Below the pieces are notes generated by a model. It saw nothing but the letters and a program-made list of their open reading frames with translations, did no database searches and was not told the origin of the DNA. Both the position numbers and the translations under genes were made by a program. This document shows, piece by piece, positions 21,933-32,617 of a stretch of DNA of 56,821 nucleotides. Each line of letters begins with the position of its first letter. Positions within the stretch are counted from its first letter, which is position 1. Location of the stretch: IMG/VR virus record IMGVR_UViG_3300050821_010778, positions 1-56,821 of that record, one strand, 5' to 3'. Source of the stretch: a virus.

Positions 21933-24900
21933 ACCATCACCTGCACGCTTCCGGGGCTCGGTTGCTCATCGAACTCCAAGGCCACGAAGTTGCGCGGCAA
22001 CGCGAACCGTGCAATGCCGGCCGGAGCATACGAGAGCGAGACGCTCTGGCCGATGTCTGCCTGGTATGGAAGCGAATGACCTCCAACCTTCCAGCAGTCG
22101 CGGCGCACCTTGAACAATGCGAGGAGGCGCTGCGCCTCCGCAAGGGCGTCCGCGTAAAAGGCCAAGTTCGCAAGCACCACCATCGTCTGCGCCTGAGCGT
22201 ACTGCGTGTACACCGTGGCATCCTGCGCGGTGGCGTAGCGCCACTGATTGAGACAGTAGGCCAGGCGCTTCGGATTCTGCAGTACCACGCCCGCAAGGTT
22301 GCTTTGGCTTGTGTTCGTCGCCGCGTAGTTCTGACCATAAGCGACGGCGACCCGGTAGTAGGGCACGGAGAGAAGTTGTGGCTCCCACTGCGGCTTGTCC
22401 TCGATCGTTGTGGCATCGAGCGCGAAGGTCGGACTCACCGGTACGCCGGTGAAGACAGTAGCCTGAAGAAGGTTGCCAGTGCGCTCGAACCCCCACGAGG
22501 CCCCAACTGTCATGGCCACTTCGTCTATAACATCGCGCAGGATGCGCCCGGCACCTGGCAGGTCGGACGTGAAGGGATCAGCCTGCGAGGCAGCGCTGTC
22601 GTAGATTCCGATTCCGACCGGCGCGGCGTTTTGCGCATCAATGGCCGCGAAGGCCGTCGCGTCTATGTCCGTGGAGTCGTTTAGCAAGCCGTGTCGGACC
22701 GCAAGCCGGCGCATGATGCCGCCAGCCGTAGAGACGTATCCGCTCACGCCACCGGTCGTGCCGGCGTCGCCGCGAGCCCAGGCCGTTATGGCGCCGGCGG
22801 GCTGTTGCAGGAGCGTGAAGTAGCCGCGTGCCTGATCCACGGTGTACTGGTTTGTGCCTGCCTTGATGACAATCGTCACCGAGTGGCCTGCGGCCTCCGT
22901 CGTTAGAGGACCACTGACCACCATGACGTTGCCGGTCTGGTGCGGCCCGAGCGCGACGAACGTCACGCTGAACGTAGCATTATTACCGGCATTCGCCGCA
23001 CCAGAGACTGTCACCGAGAGAGTGATGGCATTACCGCCTGGGGAGAACACCGAGAAGTCGGCGCCGGTGGCCGTGATGGTATTAGCGGCGGCGTTGAAGG
23101 CGACATCGGTGCCCGTGTACGAGAAGGGGGGCACCAGCGCCGCACCTGAGTCGAACACCGCCTTGATTAGCGAGACCTGGCGGTCGTGGACCTGATAGAT
23201 CAGATTGCCAGGATCGACCAGTATGGGCACCATCTCCAAAACTTCACCGTAGCAGAGCGGAAGCGCCTTGCCAGCAATGTTGGGGTCCGACCAGTCGGCG
23301 ACATCCCATGCAGTCGAGCCGTAGAGGATCCCCGTGTAGCCGTTGACGGTGAGATCGGCGACGTAATTGAACTGACCGTCGTAGCATTGCCAGTAGCCAA
23401 CTAGGCCACTCTCGTTGCCGACGAAGCGCAGGTATCGATTCCCGATGATACTGGCCGCTGACCGCGCGCTGTTCCAGATGCTCACCTCGGAGAGCTTGGT
23501 GCCAGCGGAACTCGAAGTCCCTGCGCCAACGGCGCTGTTCGTCAGCCAGGTGAGTGGGACGCTTGCCACAGTAAGCCCCCCCGTCAGTGCAGTGGCTGTC
23601 GCGACGGATGCACCATTCACCAGGATATTCTTCGCCTGACCAGAGTGATCGTACACGCAGTCAATCCGGTTCCAGCCCGCCACAAGCATGCCGGCGGGCG
23701 AGTCGAGCGTCATGGGCGACACGCCACGCGTAATGAAGCGCACGCTGCCGCTGGCGCTACCATTGAACCGGATGGCCCAGCCGTTCGTGCCGTCGTCTTG
23801 ACCGATCACGGTTTGCGACGCTGTGATGAGATCGGTTACATAGAGCCACAGTGAAACCGTCAGACTGCCGGTCTGAGACGGAAAGGAAGGCGCAACGATC
23901 TTATCGCCAGCGACACTGACCTTGACCGCCGGCGGCGTGTAGGTGTTCCACGGCTGATTCTGAATTGGCTTAGCAAAGTTCCAATCCTTCGACCGCAGGT
24001 GCAGAGTGGCGCTCTGTGGCGACATGAGGATGTCACCAGCGCCAACGGCATCGATCACGGTGCCGTAGTCAGCGAGCGCCAGGACGAGGCCGGTAGAAAG
24101 GGTCCCGCCGAGTTGTACCAGGGCGCGGCGCCCATCCATGGCCAGCGTGCGCATCGAATCGAGCCCGCCATCACCATTGCCGAAGACGATCTGGCCGAGG
24201 TCCGGCGATGAATTGCCTCCGATGCTTGCCGAAGTCCACATGGAACGTTTGCGTTGTGGCGGCGACGTAATGCGGGCGCAGTACTCCATGTTTGGCACGG
24301 CATCGGTAGGACCTGTACTGAAGGCGTGCGACGCGAAGTAATAAGGCAAGACAGACCACTGCATAGCGCCGTTGGCATTCCACGCTGGCGCACTCAGAGT
24401 CAGTGCCGAGCCGGAACCGATTGTGTTAGCCGCCGTAGTGGAGGAGCCGCCGTCATTCAGGCGCCAGTACTGAGCCAGGCTGGCGGTCGTGCCATTGATG
24501 GTCGGGTAGGAGTTGATCTGCGGCATGCCTCGTAGCCACGCCCACGGCGCGAGGCTGGGGAGGCCGGCAGAGGCAACCAGGGGAAGAACTACCGACCAGA
24601 CCTGGAAGTCCGAGAGCTCTCCATCGAAATAGTTTGTGGCACCCACTGGATCACGCCCGATCGAGCACGAAGAGGACGGCGAGTTGAAGGTGCCGGAGAT
24701 GGCGATGCTCCCAGATAGAACACCACCAATGTAAAGGCGAAGTTGCAGGAGTCCAAGGTCGAGCACGCCAGCGACGAGCGTTGACGCCCCGGCCGGCACA
24801 GCGCCTGCGGCTGACGTCACCTGAAACTGCGTGCCGGCATCATTGGCGGCTAGGACCTGAACGGCATTCGCCGCGGTACCAGCCAATCGCAGTACGCGGT

Positions 24901-25153
24901 CGCCGGCAACAGAACTGTCAGCCCCACCGAAACCTGCGAGATACTTCTTCGTCGCGGCAGTCGTCCGTGGCTTGACCCACACGCTCCAGCTCATTGAGCC
25001 AGCTGGAGTCGCCACAGACTGCGCACCGTAGGTGGCGACACCGTCCAAGATGAGGCTGTGCTGCACCTTCGATATGTCGTATGGCCAGAGCGTGCAGAGC
25101 CATTGGCGGTATGCCTGCGAATCCGTCAAGAGCGCCTGATAGTTGGCGGTCAT
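21923..25153 (-). CDS. Tail hub/tip protein with two LamG-like domains
   Basis: 1076 residues. Two concanavalin/LamG-like folds: about 30-215 (MSWSVWVKPRTTAATKKYLA, YFDGELSDFQVWS) and about 400-610 (SLTVSLWLYVTDLITASQTV, AGWNRIDCVYDHSG, LSEVSIWNSARSAAS). The C-terminal 350 residues (GIMRRLAVRHGLLN, ILRDVIDEVAMTVGASWGFE, VGGHSLPYQADIGQSVSLSY) look like a tail hub scaffold. LamG-type jelly rolls bind glycans, so this is a good receptor-contact candidate. Starts 4 bases inside the tape measure stop. Confidence 0.75.
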   Translation of the reverse strand: MTANYQALLTDSQAYRQWLCTLWPYDISKVQHSLILDGVATYGAQSVATPAGSMSWSVWVKPRTTAATKKYLAGFGGADSSVAGDRVLRLAGTAANAVQVLAANDAGTQFQVTSAAGAVPAGASTLVAGVLDLGLLQLRLYIGGVLSGSIAISGTFNSPSSSCSIGRDPVGATNYFDGELSDFQVWSVVLPLVASAGLPSLAPWAWLRGMPQINSYPTINGTTASLAQYWRLNDGGSSTTAANTIGSGSALTLSAPAWNANGAMQWSVLPYYFASHAFSTGPTDAVPNMEYCARITSPPQRKRSMWTSASIGGNSSPDLGQIVFGNGDGGLDSMRTLAMDGRRALVQLGGTLSTGLVLALADYGTVIDAVGAGDILMSPQSATLHLRSKDWNFAKPIQNQPWNTYTPPAVKVSVAGDKIVAPSFPSQTGSLTVSLWLYVTDLITASQTVIGQDDGTNGWAIRFNGSASGSVRFITRGVSPMTLDSPAGMLVAGWNRIDCVYDHSGQAKNILVNGASVATATALTGGLTVASVPLTWLTNSAVGAGTSSSAGTKLSEVSIWNSARSAASIIGNRYLRFVGNESGLVGYWQCYDGQFNYVADLTVNGYTGILYGSTAWDVADWSDPNIAGKALPLCYGEVLEMVPILVDPGNLIYQVHDRQVSLIKAVFDSGAALVPPFSYTGTDVAFNAAANTITATGADFSVFSPGGNAITLSVTVSGAANAGNNATFSVTFVALGPHQTGNVMVVSGPLTTEAAGHSVTIVIKAGTNQYTVDQARGYFTLLQQPAGAITAWARGDAGTTGGVSGYVSTAGGIMRRLAVRHGLLNDSTDIDATAFAAIDAQNAAPVGIGIYDSAASQADPFTSDLPGAGRILRDVIDEVAMTVGASWGFERTGNLLQATVFTGVPVSPTFALDATTIEDKPQWEPQLLSVPYYRVAVAYGQNYAATNTSQSNLAGVVLQNPKRLAYCLNQWRYATAQDATVYTQYAQAQTMVVLANLAFYADALAEAQRLLALFKVRRDCWKVGGHSLPYQADIGQSVSLSYAPAGIARFALPRNFVALEFDEQPSPGSVQVMVWG

Positions 25154-28100
25154 CTCGCTGCCACCCTGCCGGCGCGCCCCGTTGAGCGCATCGATGCCAA
25201 CTGGCGGTTGAGGTCCGCCTGCTGCCGCGCGAGTTGGTCTCTCTGGTCACGCGCTTCAGCGGCCTCGGCCTGCTGCTGCGCACGGTAGGCGCGGAACTCG
25301 GCGAGGAGATCAGCGGAGTCCGTGGAATCCGTCCGATCGCGACTAGAGATCTGCACAGGGATGCTGCCGCTCCGGAGGGGGATGATGGCCTCCGGGCCGG
25401 CCTCGCCGACCCATGCCAACTGACGGTTGAGGACGAGACCTCCTTCGGCAAAGCCTGGAACATGGGCGGCGTGGAGTGCGCTTGCCATGGCACCCATCGC
25501 GGTCGCCGCCTGGGTGGCAGCGGCCGCAAGGGCGGTCATTGCCGCAGTCGCAGCCTGCGTCGCTGCATTCGGATCTGGCGGCGGTCCAGGACTGCCGTTG
25601 TTGGTGGAGCCCGGGGGGGGCAGGGCACCGCTTCCCGGAGGCGGCAGGCTCGTAGGGTTCTGTGGCGATCCCGGCGGATACATCCACGGCGGGAAGCCGT
25701 AGTTGACCGGTAAGCTCGCCGGGGACCCTGTGCCGAACCGATTACCGAGGTCTGCAAGCGTCTGGAGGACCTGCGCGAAAATCGACGAGTATGGGCCCGA
25801 GCTTCCGAATTCCCCTCGTAGCGCGGACAAGTAGTCCTGCGCAGCCTGCTGCTCGTTCTGCAGGGCCGTCTGATCACCGGTCTGCGCCTTGGCGGTCGTC
25901 GCGTCGAAATACGCCTTCGCCGCATCAAGCCTCTGTTGCGGCGTCAGCGCAGTTAGTTGGGCGTTCTGGCGAAGACTCTGAGCAAAGACCTTGAGGGCGT
26001 CGGCGGCGTTCGTCGCCGAGGATGCCAGGCTGGTCTGCGCAGTGCTGACCGTGCTCGCTGCTGGAGCCGTCGCCGGCAATTTATTGATCATGTCCTGCAG
26101 CCAGCTCGCGTCGGCGGTCGTGATCAGATGCATGTCCTCGGCCAGGACGAGTTGCTCCTTCAACTGCGCAATATCAAGCTCGTACTTCATCTGGTCGAGC
26201 CGCTGCTTATCGGCCGCATCGGTCACGTATTGCGAGAGGCCAGTGGCGATCTGGATCGTGATTTGTTGCGCGGTTTCCTGAACGATCTGGCTTACCTGCT
26301 GCGCCGTAAACCCGAGAGTTGCAGCGTTTTGAGTGATGAAGGCGATGGCGTCGCCGACCTTCTTCATATTCTGAGCGGCCGTCTCGAGCGGCAGATTCAG
26401 GCTTTGGACTACCTGTTGGCCAAGATCCTTCATGGCCTGCCCCTCGGCGTCGAGGATCCGGCCGAGGAACCGCGCACTGGCGCCTGCTGCGACAGCGTCG
26501 TTGTATGCCTGCGTCCAGGTATTGTGGAGATCAGCCATCTGCTGTTGCCAACTGCTCATCCCCATCATTTCCTGCTCGTAGGGCTTCATCTGCTGGCCGA
26601 TCGACAACTTGGTCTGGAGGTTGAGCAGGTCGATCTCTTGCTGTCGCGCCGCGTTTGCCTGATCGATCGCCTTCTTGTCGTGCCCCAGCAAGAGGATCTC
26701 GGCATTCCACTTGATATTGATCTGGTCGAGCGCCTTGGCATAGGCGTCCATACCGATCTCGTGCACGGACTGCCGGACCTGATCGATCAGTTGCTTAAGA
26801 TTCTGGAGCGTGCTCGCGAAGCTCGAAGTGCCAGCGCTATGGGCGGCCGGCGCCTTCGCCGCATCGGCGGCTGTGATCGTTAGGTTTTGGAGTGATGCGA
26901 TCAGCTTGTTATCGGCGTCAATCTGCGCGTTGATCTCGGCGAGCAGGGTTTGGTTGGCACTGGACGAGAGCGCAGCGCTCTTGGCCTGCGCCTCGGCCCC
27001 TATTACCGAGGCGCGCGCAACATCACCAATCCCGGTGATGTAGGCGCCCTGCCCCTCAAGCGCCAGTGCTTGCGTCTGGAGCTGGATTTCGTTCGCCTTG
27101 ACTTCGGATTCCTTCATCGCGAGCTCGGCGTTGTACTGCTGCACGTCGAGCTCGAATTTCTGCTTCGCGGTCAGTTGGATGCCGAGAACCGAGTCGCGCT
27201 CTTGCTGGTATTGCGACAGCAGGCCAGCGTTTACGGAGGCGATGAGCGGGGAGAGGTCGGATGCCGAGAGGCACAGAGTCGTCAGGCTCTGCTCGAGATT
27301 CGTGGCTGCGGTCCAGTCGTCCTCCATCGTCTTCTGGACGGCAGACAAGGCTTGGCCGTACTTCTGGGCAGCTTCGATGGTCTGTACGCCGGTCAAGATC
27401 GTCTGCGAGCTCTGCCCGACGTTCGCTGCCTGTGAGATGTAGCGCTGTACCACACCTGGCAGGTTTTGCCAGCCTGCCTGCTTGAGACCCGCGACGATGG
27501 CTGCGTTCACCGCGTCGCCGATCGCCGAGTAGGTGCCGATCACCTGGCCGCCAATCGAGGCCTCGTACTGCTTGCCGTCGCTGCGGATCTTGATCGCAAG
27601 ATCGGGCAACTGGGTCAGTAGTGCTCCGGTCGCCGTCTGGATGGCCTCGAAGTACTGCTGCATCTGCTGCGCTATCTGCTGGTCCTGGCCGGCCGCTCCT
27701 TGGGTGGTGCCGTAGGCAGCTCCTGGAGGGCTGTAGGAAAGGGTCTTGCCGTAGGGCGACTGCAACGTTCCGGAGCTGACTCCGAACATGATGTCGTCTG
27801 CGCCGCTGTAGCCGACCTTGTTGTTAAGCCAGGAGTCGAGCATGTTGGCGACGATCGCTACACCGATCATCGCGCCGATGATCGGAACGGCCGAGCCGAG
27901 CGATGTTGCAGCCGAGGTGCCCATGGCTGTACCGGCCGTCGCTCCGGTGCTTGTGAGATCAATCACGGAAGGACCGGCCACCGACACGCTATTGTCGAAA
28001 GCTAGACCTGCCATGGCATCGCTACCGGCACCGGCGGCTGGACCTCCGCCGCCGAAGAAGTTGCCGAGCCCGCCGAAGCCGCCACCGCCCGAAGCTAGCG

Positions 28101-31100
28101 CCGACGCAGCGCCCTGGAGAGCAGCTGCCGCCGCCATCAGTTGAGAGGCCGCCTGGGCAATCCAGGTGGCGCTGCTCTGGCCCGCTGCGTCAATGGCGGT
28201 GGTCTGAGAGGAGGTCGAGCTGGTGATCGCGCTCGAGAGCGAGGTGGAAGTCGACGTGAGGGAATCGCTCGCTGCCGTCAACTGCGTCCCGGCGGTCTGA
28301 AGTGTCTCCGCCGCCGCTTGTAGTTGCTGCGTAGCGGCTTGCTGCAAACTGGCCTGCTGGCTGGCGAGATTCGCGGCCGCGTTGTTGCCCAGGTTGATCG
28401 TTCCACCGGTGAGCGATGACACGAGATCGGCAGCGCGCCCGTCGGCGGCCATCTGGAAGAGCGCCTTGAGCCAGATGTCCTCGATATTCTTGACGAAGGT
28501 CTGCCAGTCGGCCTTGCCCGTCTCGATCATGTTGATGAGCGAGGACTGCCACTGCTGCCGGGATGCGGTGACCGCGCTGTCCCAGTCCCTCTGAATCTGG
28601 ATGTTCGCGGCGAGGACTGCCTGCTGGGCTTTGAGCCCCTGGGTGTAGGCATCCTCGTTCCTGATCAGCGACTCGATGCTCTGCCCCAGGGTCGTATTGG
28701 CCGTGGTGTGCGCCGTCTGCAAGGCAGTGCGCACCTGGTCGTCAACCTGGAGCTGATGGCTTGCAGTGTCGAGCTGGCCATACTGCTGGAGAATTTTCGC
28801 GACGCTGTCGCCATACTGCGAGGTGACGCTCGACAGCAGTTGCATGTCGGCCGCCTGGGCGGTCAGCTTGGCCCCTTGGTCGAGGACTGTGTTCAGGGTC
28901 CGGAGCTCGGTCGTGATGTTGGTGACCGTCACCAGCTCTTGCTGGCGAAGCAGGTTCCGCTGGAGGGCCGCTTGATATTCGGCGCCGCTGCTCTGGCCGG
29001 TCTGGAGCCGCGCGGCGGCCTCGGCCTTGAGTTGCTCGGACAGTCCGAAGGAAGCGACGGTGCTCTGAGTCTCGACGTCAAGGAGCGCGGCTTGAGCGGT
29101 CCGAAGATCGACAGAGAACTGAATGCCGGCCTTGATCGTGGCGTCGCGGGCGGCGGTAGCGACTTGGTCCTCGCCCTTGGCGCGCGCCAAATCGCGAGTA
29201 TCCTGCGCGTCTCTGCCTGTGAGCTTGCTGCTTTCGATCTTTGCCTCTCCGGCCGCGATGGCGCTGGCCATGATGGAGGCGCTATTGGTCTGGTTCAGCG
29301 CGTCCGTAACCTTGGCCAAGCTTTGCGCCCGCTGATTGTCCAGAGCCACGCGCTCGGCAGCGACCACTTGGGCCGCCTTGTTCGCCTGAGTCGCCCGCAG
29401 TGCGTCCTCGGCCGCTTGCATGACCGAGGCACGCTCTTCCTCGCTCGCTGTCGTGTGATCGTGCGCCGCCTTGATCAGCAGGTCGGTCTCCGCCTTCTGA
29501 CCGGCAGCGGCCACGGCGGCGGCGTTGTAGGCAGCGGGGCTCAGGCCGATCGCGGCCTGCTCCGCCTGTTGCGAAGCGGTCACCTGTTCATACTTGGCGA
29601 CCAAGTCAGCGACAGTCTCGGCAAGTTTGGCCGCGCCCTTTGAGGCCTTGGCGCTCGGATGATCGCCCCCTGGGCCGCCATCGTCATGACCTAGCGCGGC
29701 GATGCGCCTCTGGATGTCCCACTCGATTCTTTGGTCCTCTGCAACCTTCGCTCGCAGACTGGCGATTCTTTGCGTTAGAGCCTGCTCGGTGGCGCTCGTC
29801 GCTCCGCCGCCGACGCCACCTCCAAGCAGACCTCCGACACCCTGCGCTTTCGCGGCAGCCAGGGCGTCCTGGGCGGCCTTCATCTGTCGTTCTGCGGAGT
29901 TTTCGCTTTCTACGGCCGCCTTGATGTAGCCAAGGGCGAGGTCGTACTGCGCCTTGGTCAAGGCGGTCGTTTGGGTCTGCGTCGTAAGCAGGAACGAGTG
30001 GACGTCACCGCTCAAACTGACCTGCTTTTGCTCGGCTTGCCACGCTTCATTGGTGCTCTGCGTATAGGCGTACATGCTGACCGCGAGAGGGGCCAGCACG
30101 GCGCCCAGGCCGATAGCGACGGCGGCGGTAGTGGCGAGGCCACCCTCAAGGGCCATGAGCGAGCCCTTTAGAAGCGTGGACGCGGCGGCGCCAGCTTCGG
30201 CGGCGGTGAAGAGACCGCCAAGGCTGGTGACCAGGCCGGCGATGGTACTGGCTGCCTTGATTGAAGCGAAGCCGATAAAGGCGACCTTGACTGCATCGAT
30301 GTTCTTTGCGAGCGCCATGAGCAACTCGCCGGTCGCTTTGACAGCGCCGCCGAGTTCTTGCCCGAGCTCAGCCGCGCTGTCGTGGTTGACCTTCAGCCAC
30401 TCGGCCATCTCCGTTGTGATCGAGCGAACAGCCGGGATCATGGCCGAGCCGATCGTTTCCTGGATTGCCTCAAGGGTGTTCTTGAGGCTGGCCATCCCGG
30501 TCCCGGCGTCTCGCGCCGCCGCGGCCTGCCCACCGACCTTAGACTCCAGGCCTGTCAAGATGATCGAAAGAGCGCCGGCCTGGTTGCCGGCATCGACCAT
30601 GGTCTTGATCTGTTCCTTCTGGGCGTCGGAGAAGACGATGCCAGCGCGCCGCAGGGCGGTGAGTCCGGATGTAGGATTCTCCAAGGCACGGCCAAGTTGC
30701 GTTGCCGCCGCCGACAGGTCCGTGCGCATCTTGGTCGCCAAGTCGGCGACATCCTGCGAAACCCGCCCAAAGTTTTCGCCGTTGATTGCCTTGAAGTTGA
30801 GGAGCAAATTTTCCATTCCCAACGCGGCGGTGCGGCTATAGTTGGTGGTCTCCTCAAGCTTCTCTGCAATCTCTTGAAGTTCGCCCGACGTCACATGGGC
30901 CGTCCCGCCGGTCGCAGCGATCGAGGCGTCGATCTGCCGCAGTGCCACCGCATAGTTCTCGGCCGAGCCGACGGATTCTTTGAAGAAGTCAACTGCCTCG
31001 AAGACGAGCAGGACTTCGGCGAGCCCCTTTACCATCTCGGCCATCTCGCCGACCTTGGAGCCGACTCCTTCAGCCGCTTCGCCAGTGGCCACGAACTTCT

Positions 31101-32535
31101 CCCGCGCAAGTTCAAGGAGCTCGTTCTGACGCTCGAGGCTGATCAAGCCCGCTTGGACGGCTTCGTCGAGGAGGTGCTCGGCCGCGGTGAGCTGCGCCTC
31201 GGCCGCCGCTTCGGCATCGACCGTATGGACGAGCGAGGTCAGCTTGGCCTCAAGGCTTGCGGTAGCAGCTCCCGCCGCCTCAGCGCTCGTAACCCGGGCG
31301 GCCTCAGCAGCGGCGGCGGCAATCGTGCTCGACGCGAGGGCTTCGTTGGCCACGGCAGCCGCTTGCGCGCTCTCGGCGCCAACGGCGTCGACGGCGGCGG
31401 CCCCAGAGGTCGCGGCCATCGAACCGTCGGCGGCGGCCAGCGCCGCATCTCGAGCCATGGCGAGCCGTTCGAGTACACCTGCCAGGCCGGTTGTCGAGGC
31501 GATTTCCGCGGAGGTGCCGGCCATGACTTCCGTACTGGCGGCGGCCATGGCACTCGCCCCTCCAGCCGCGGTTGCCTGAGCCGCGACGAGCTCGCTGGTC
31601 GCAGCTGCCAGAGCGGCGGCGCCCGCCGCGGCCGGCGCCATCACGGACTCGGCTTCCGTCTGTGACACGCCGAGCCGCTCGGCGATCGCGACGGATTCAC
31701 TCTGGACCGAGAGCAACTCGCTCTGGATGGAGACCATCGCCTCCGTACTGGCTGCGAGCGCCCCTTGCGCTGCGTCGAGAGCCTCAGACGCGGCTACTCG
31801 CGATTCGGTCGTCGCGGTGACCGACTCGCCGGTCGCGACCAGGCTCTCGGACGCCGCGGATGCTGCCTCGGTCGCGGAAGCCAGCCCGGCCAGGCCAGCC
31901 GTGGCCTCCTCTTGCGCCATCGCGACCGAGGCTCCGGTCTCGATGACGGCGCTCTGACTGGCGGCCAGGGCGTCGTAAGAATCGACCGCCGTCAAGTTGG
32001 AGCTCGTCACCGACTCGACCGCGGCCACGTTCGCTTCAAGGCCACCGGTCAGAGTGACCGAGACCTCAGCGAGGCTCTCCCCGCCGATGATTACGGTCTC
32101 GATCGACGCGACGAGCTCCGCGTAGCCTGTGCTCAGGCCTGCCGCGCCACCCGCGCTTTCGGCCATGGCCGCCGACGTCTCGGCGACGCTGATGGCGAGG
32201 GCGGCCGCGCCGGACGCAGCCTCCGCCTCAACGCTGGCGACCTCGGTCATGCTGGTCGCAAGTTCCGCCGACGCCGACCGGATCGCGCCTAGAGATGACG
32301 TTGCAGCGCTGATCTGGGTGACCAGCGAGGCCGTCACGCCGACGAGAGCCTGTACCGCGGACGCCTGAGAAGTCAGTTGGGCGCTGACTGCCTGCGACGA
32401 CTGGAGGATGAGCTGATTGGCCTGGACTCCGACCTGTGCCATCTGCGCCAGGGCGGCCCCGCCGGCGGCGGCGCCCTGCTGCAGGCTGGCCGGATTGAAG
32501 GCGAGGGTGACCTCGTAGCGCTCCCCGCTAGGCAC
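25150..32535 (-). CDS. Tail tape measure protein
   Basis: 2461 residues, by far the longest gene and directly after the frameshifted chaperone pair, the canonical tape measure position. The N-terminal 480 residues are an extreme Ala/Ser/Glu-rich helical array. A phage tail tape measure core follows (about 500-720: GLAEVLLVFEAVDFFKESVG, ENLLLNFKAINGENFGRVSQ, DLATKMRTDLSAAATQLGRA). Hydrophobic segments occur near 770-850 and 1530-1590 (GSAVPIIGAMIGVAIVANML). At about 1.5 angstrom per residue the tail would be some 350-370 nm, a long siphovirus tail. Pro-rich C terminus. Confidence 0.93.
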   Translation of the reverse strand: MPSGERYEVTLAFNPASLQQGAAAGGAALAQMAQVGVQANQLILQSSQAVSAQLTSQASAVQALVGVTASLVTQISAATSSLGAIRSASAELATSMTEVASVEAEAASGAAALAISVAETSAAMAESAGGAAGLSTGYAELVASIETVIIGGESLAEVSVTLTGGLEANVAAVESVTSSNLTAVDSYDALAASQSAVIETGASVAMAQEEATAGLAGLASATEAASAASESLVATGESVTATTESRVAASEALDAAQGALAASTEAMVSIQSELLSVQSESVAIAERLGVSQTEAESVMAPAAAGAAALAAATSELVAAQATAAGGASAMAAASTEVMAGTSAEIASTTGLAGVLERLAMARDAALAAADGSMAATSGAAAVDAVGAESAQAAAVANEALASSTIAAAAAEAARVTSAEAAGAATASLEAKLTSLVHTVDAEAAAEAQLTAAEHLLDEAVQAGLISLERQNELLELAREKFVATGEAAEGVGSKVGEMAEMVKGLAEVLLVFEAVDFFKESVGSAENYAVALRQIDASIAATGGTAHVTSGELQEIAEKLEETTNYSRTAALGMENLLLNFKAINGENFGRVSQDVADLATKMRTDLSAAATQLGRALENPTSGLTALRRAGIVFSDAQKEQIKTMVDAGNQAGALSIILTGLESKVGGQAAAARDAGTGMASLKNTLEAIQETIGSAMIPAVRSITTEMAEWLKVNHDSAAELGQELGGAVKATGELLMALAKNIDAVKVAFIGFASIKAASTIAGLVTSLGGLFTAAEAGAAASTLLKGSLMALEGGLATTAAVAIGLGAVLAPLAVSMYAYTQSTNEAWQAEQKQVSLSGDVHSFLLTTQTQTTALTKAQYDLALGYIKAAVESENSAERQMKAAQDALAAAKAQGVGGLLGGGVGGGATSATEQALTQRIASLRAKVAEDQRIEWDIQRRIAALGHDDGGPGGDHPSAKASKGAAKLAETVADLVAKYEQVTASQQAEQAAIGLSPAAYNAAAVAAAGQKAETDLLIKAAHDHTTASEEERASVMQAAEDALRATQANKAAQVVAAERVALDNQRAQSLAKVTDALNQTNSASIMASAIAAGEAKIESSKLTGRDAQDTRDLARAKGEDQVATAARDATIKAGIQFSVDLRTAQAALLDVETQSTVASFGLSEQLKAEAAARLQTGQSSGAEYQAALQRNLLRQQELVTVTNITTELRTLNTVLDQGAKLTAQAADMQLLSSVTSQYGDSVAKILQQYGQLDTASHQLQVDDQVRTALQTAHTTANTTLGQSIESLIRNEDAYTQGLKAQQAVLAANIQIQRDWDSAVTASRQQWQSSLINMIETGKADWQTFVKNIEDIWLKALFQMAADGRAADLVSSLTGGTINLGNNAAANLASQQASLQQAATQQLQAAAETLQTAGTQLTAASDSLTSTSTSLSSAITSSTSSQTTAIDAAGQSSATWIAQAASQLMAAAAALQGAASALASGGGGFGGLGNFFGGGGPAAGAGSDAMAGLAFDNSVSVAGPSVIDLTSTGATAGTAMGTSAATSLGSAVPIIGAMIGVAIVANMLDSWLNNKVGYSGADDIMFGVSSGTLQSPYGKTLSYSPPGAAYGTTQGAAGQDQQIAQQMQQYFEAIQTATGALLTQLPDLAIKIRSDGKQYEASIGGQVIGTYSAIGDAVNAAIVAGLKQAGWQNLPGVVQRYISQAANVGQSSQTILTGVQTIEAAQKYGQALSAVQKTMEDDWTAATNLEQSLTTLCLSASDLSPLIASVNAGLLSQYQQERDSVLGIQLTAKQKFELDVQQYNAELAMKESEVKANEIQLQTQALALEGQGAYITGIGDVARASVIGAEAQAKSAALSSSANQTLLAEINAQIDADNKLIASLQNLTITAADAAKAPAAHSAGTSSFASTLQNLKQLIDQVRQSVHEIGMDAYAKALDQINIKWNAEILLLGHDKKAIDQANAARQQEIDLLNLQTKLSIGQQMKPYEQEMMGMSSWQQQMADLHNTWTQAYNDAVAAGASARFLGRILDAEGQAMKDLGQQVVQSLNLPLETAAQNMKKVGDAIAFITQNAATLGFTAQQVSQIVQETAQQITIQIATGLSQYVTDAADKQRLDQMKYELDIAQLKEQLVLAEDMHLITTADASWLQDMINKLPATAPAASTVSTAQTSLASSATNAADALKVFAQSLRQNAQLTALTPQQRLDAAKAYFDATTAKAQTGDQTALQNEQQAAQDYLSALRGEFGSSGPYSSIFAQVLQTLADLGNRFGTGSPASLPVNYGFPPWMYPPGSPQNPTSLPPPGSGALPPPGSTNNGSPGPPPDPNAATQAATAAMTALAAAATQAATAMGAMASALHAAHVPGFAEGGLVLNRQLAWVGEAGPEAIIPLRSGSIPVQISSRDRTDSTDSADLLAEFRAYRAQQQAEAAEARDQRDQLARQQADLNRQLASMRSTGRAGRVAAR

Positions 32536-32579
32536 CGATCACCGCCTGGCCAAGCAAGTGGCCGTCCTTGGCGCAGATC

Positions 32580-32615
32580 GCCCGCTAGAAATCGCACGTG
32601 CGATTTCTAGCGGGC
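32580..32615. repeat. Dispersed palindromic element, copy 2 (36-bp perfect palindrome)
   Basis: A perfect 36-base palindrome centred on CGCACGTGCG with arms GCCCGCTAGAAAT. Lies in the 82-base gap between the tail chaperone fusion and the tape measure gene. No U-tract follows on either strand (CTTTCAAG on plus), so a simple intrinsic terminator is not convincing. Shares flank GGCGC-GATCGC with copy 1. Confidence 0.85.
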
Positions 32616-32617
32616 TT

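Noticed and set aside
30358-31665. 435-codon plus-strand frame within the tape measure region
   Set aside because: Antisense shadow created by the Ala/Ser-rich repetitive composition of the tape measure gene.
32580-32615. Classical bidirectional intrinsic terminator
   Set aside because: The palindrome is perfect, but neither strand has a following U-run; kept as a dispersed repeat of unknown role.
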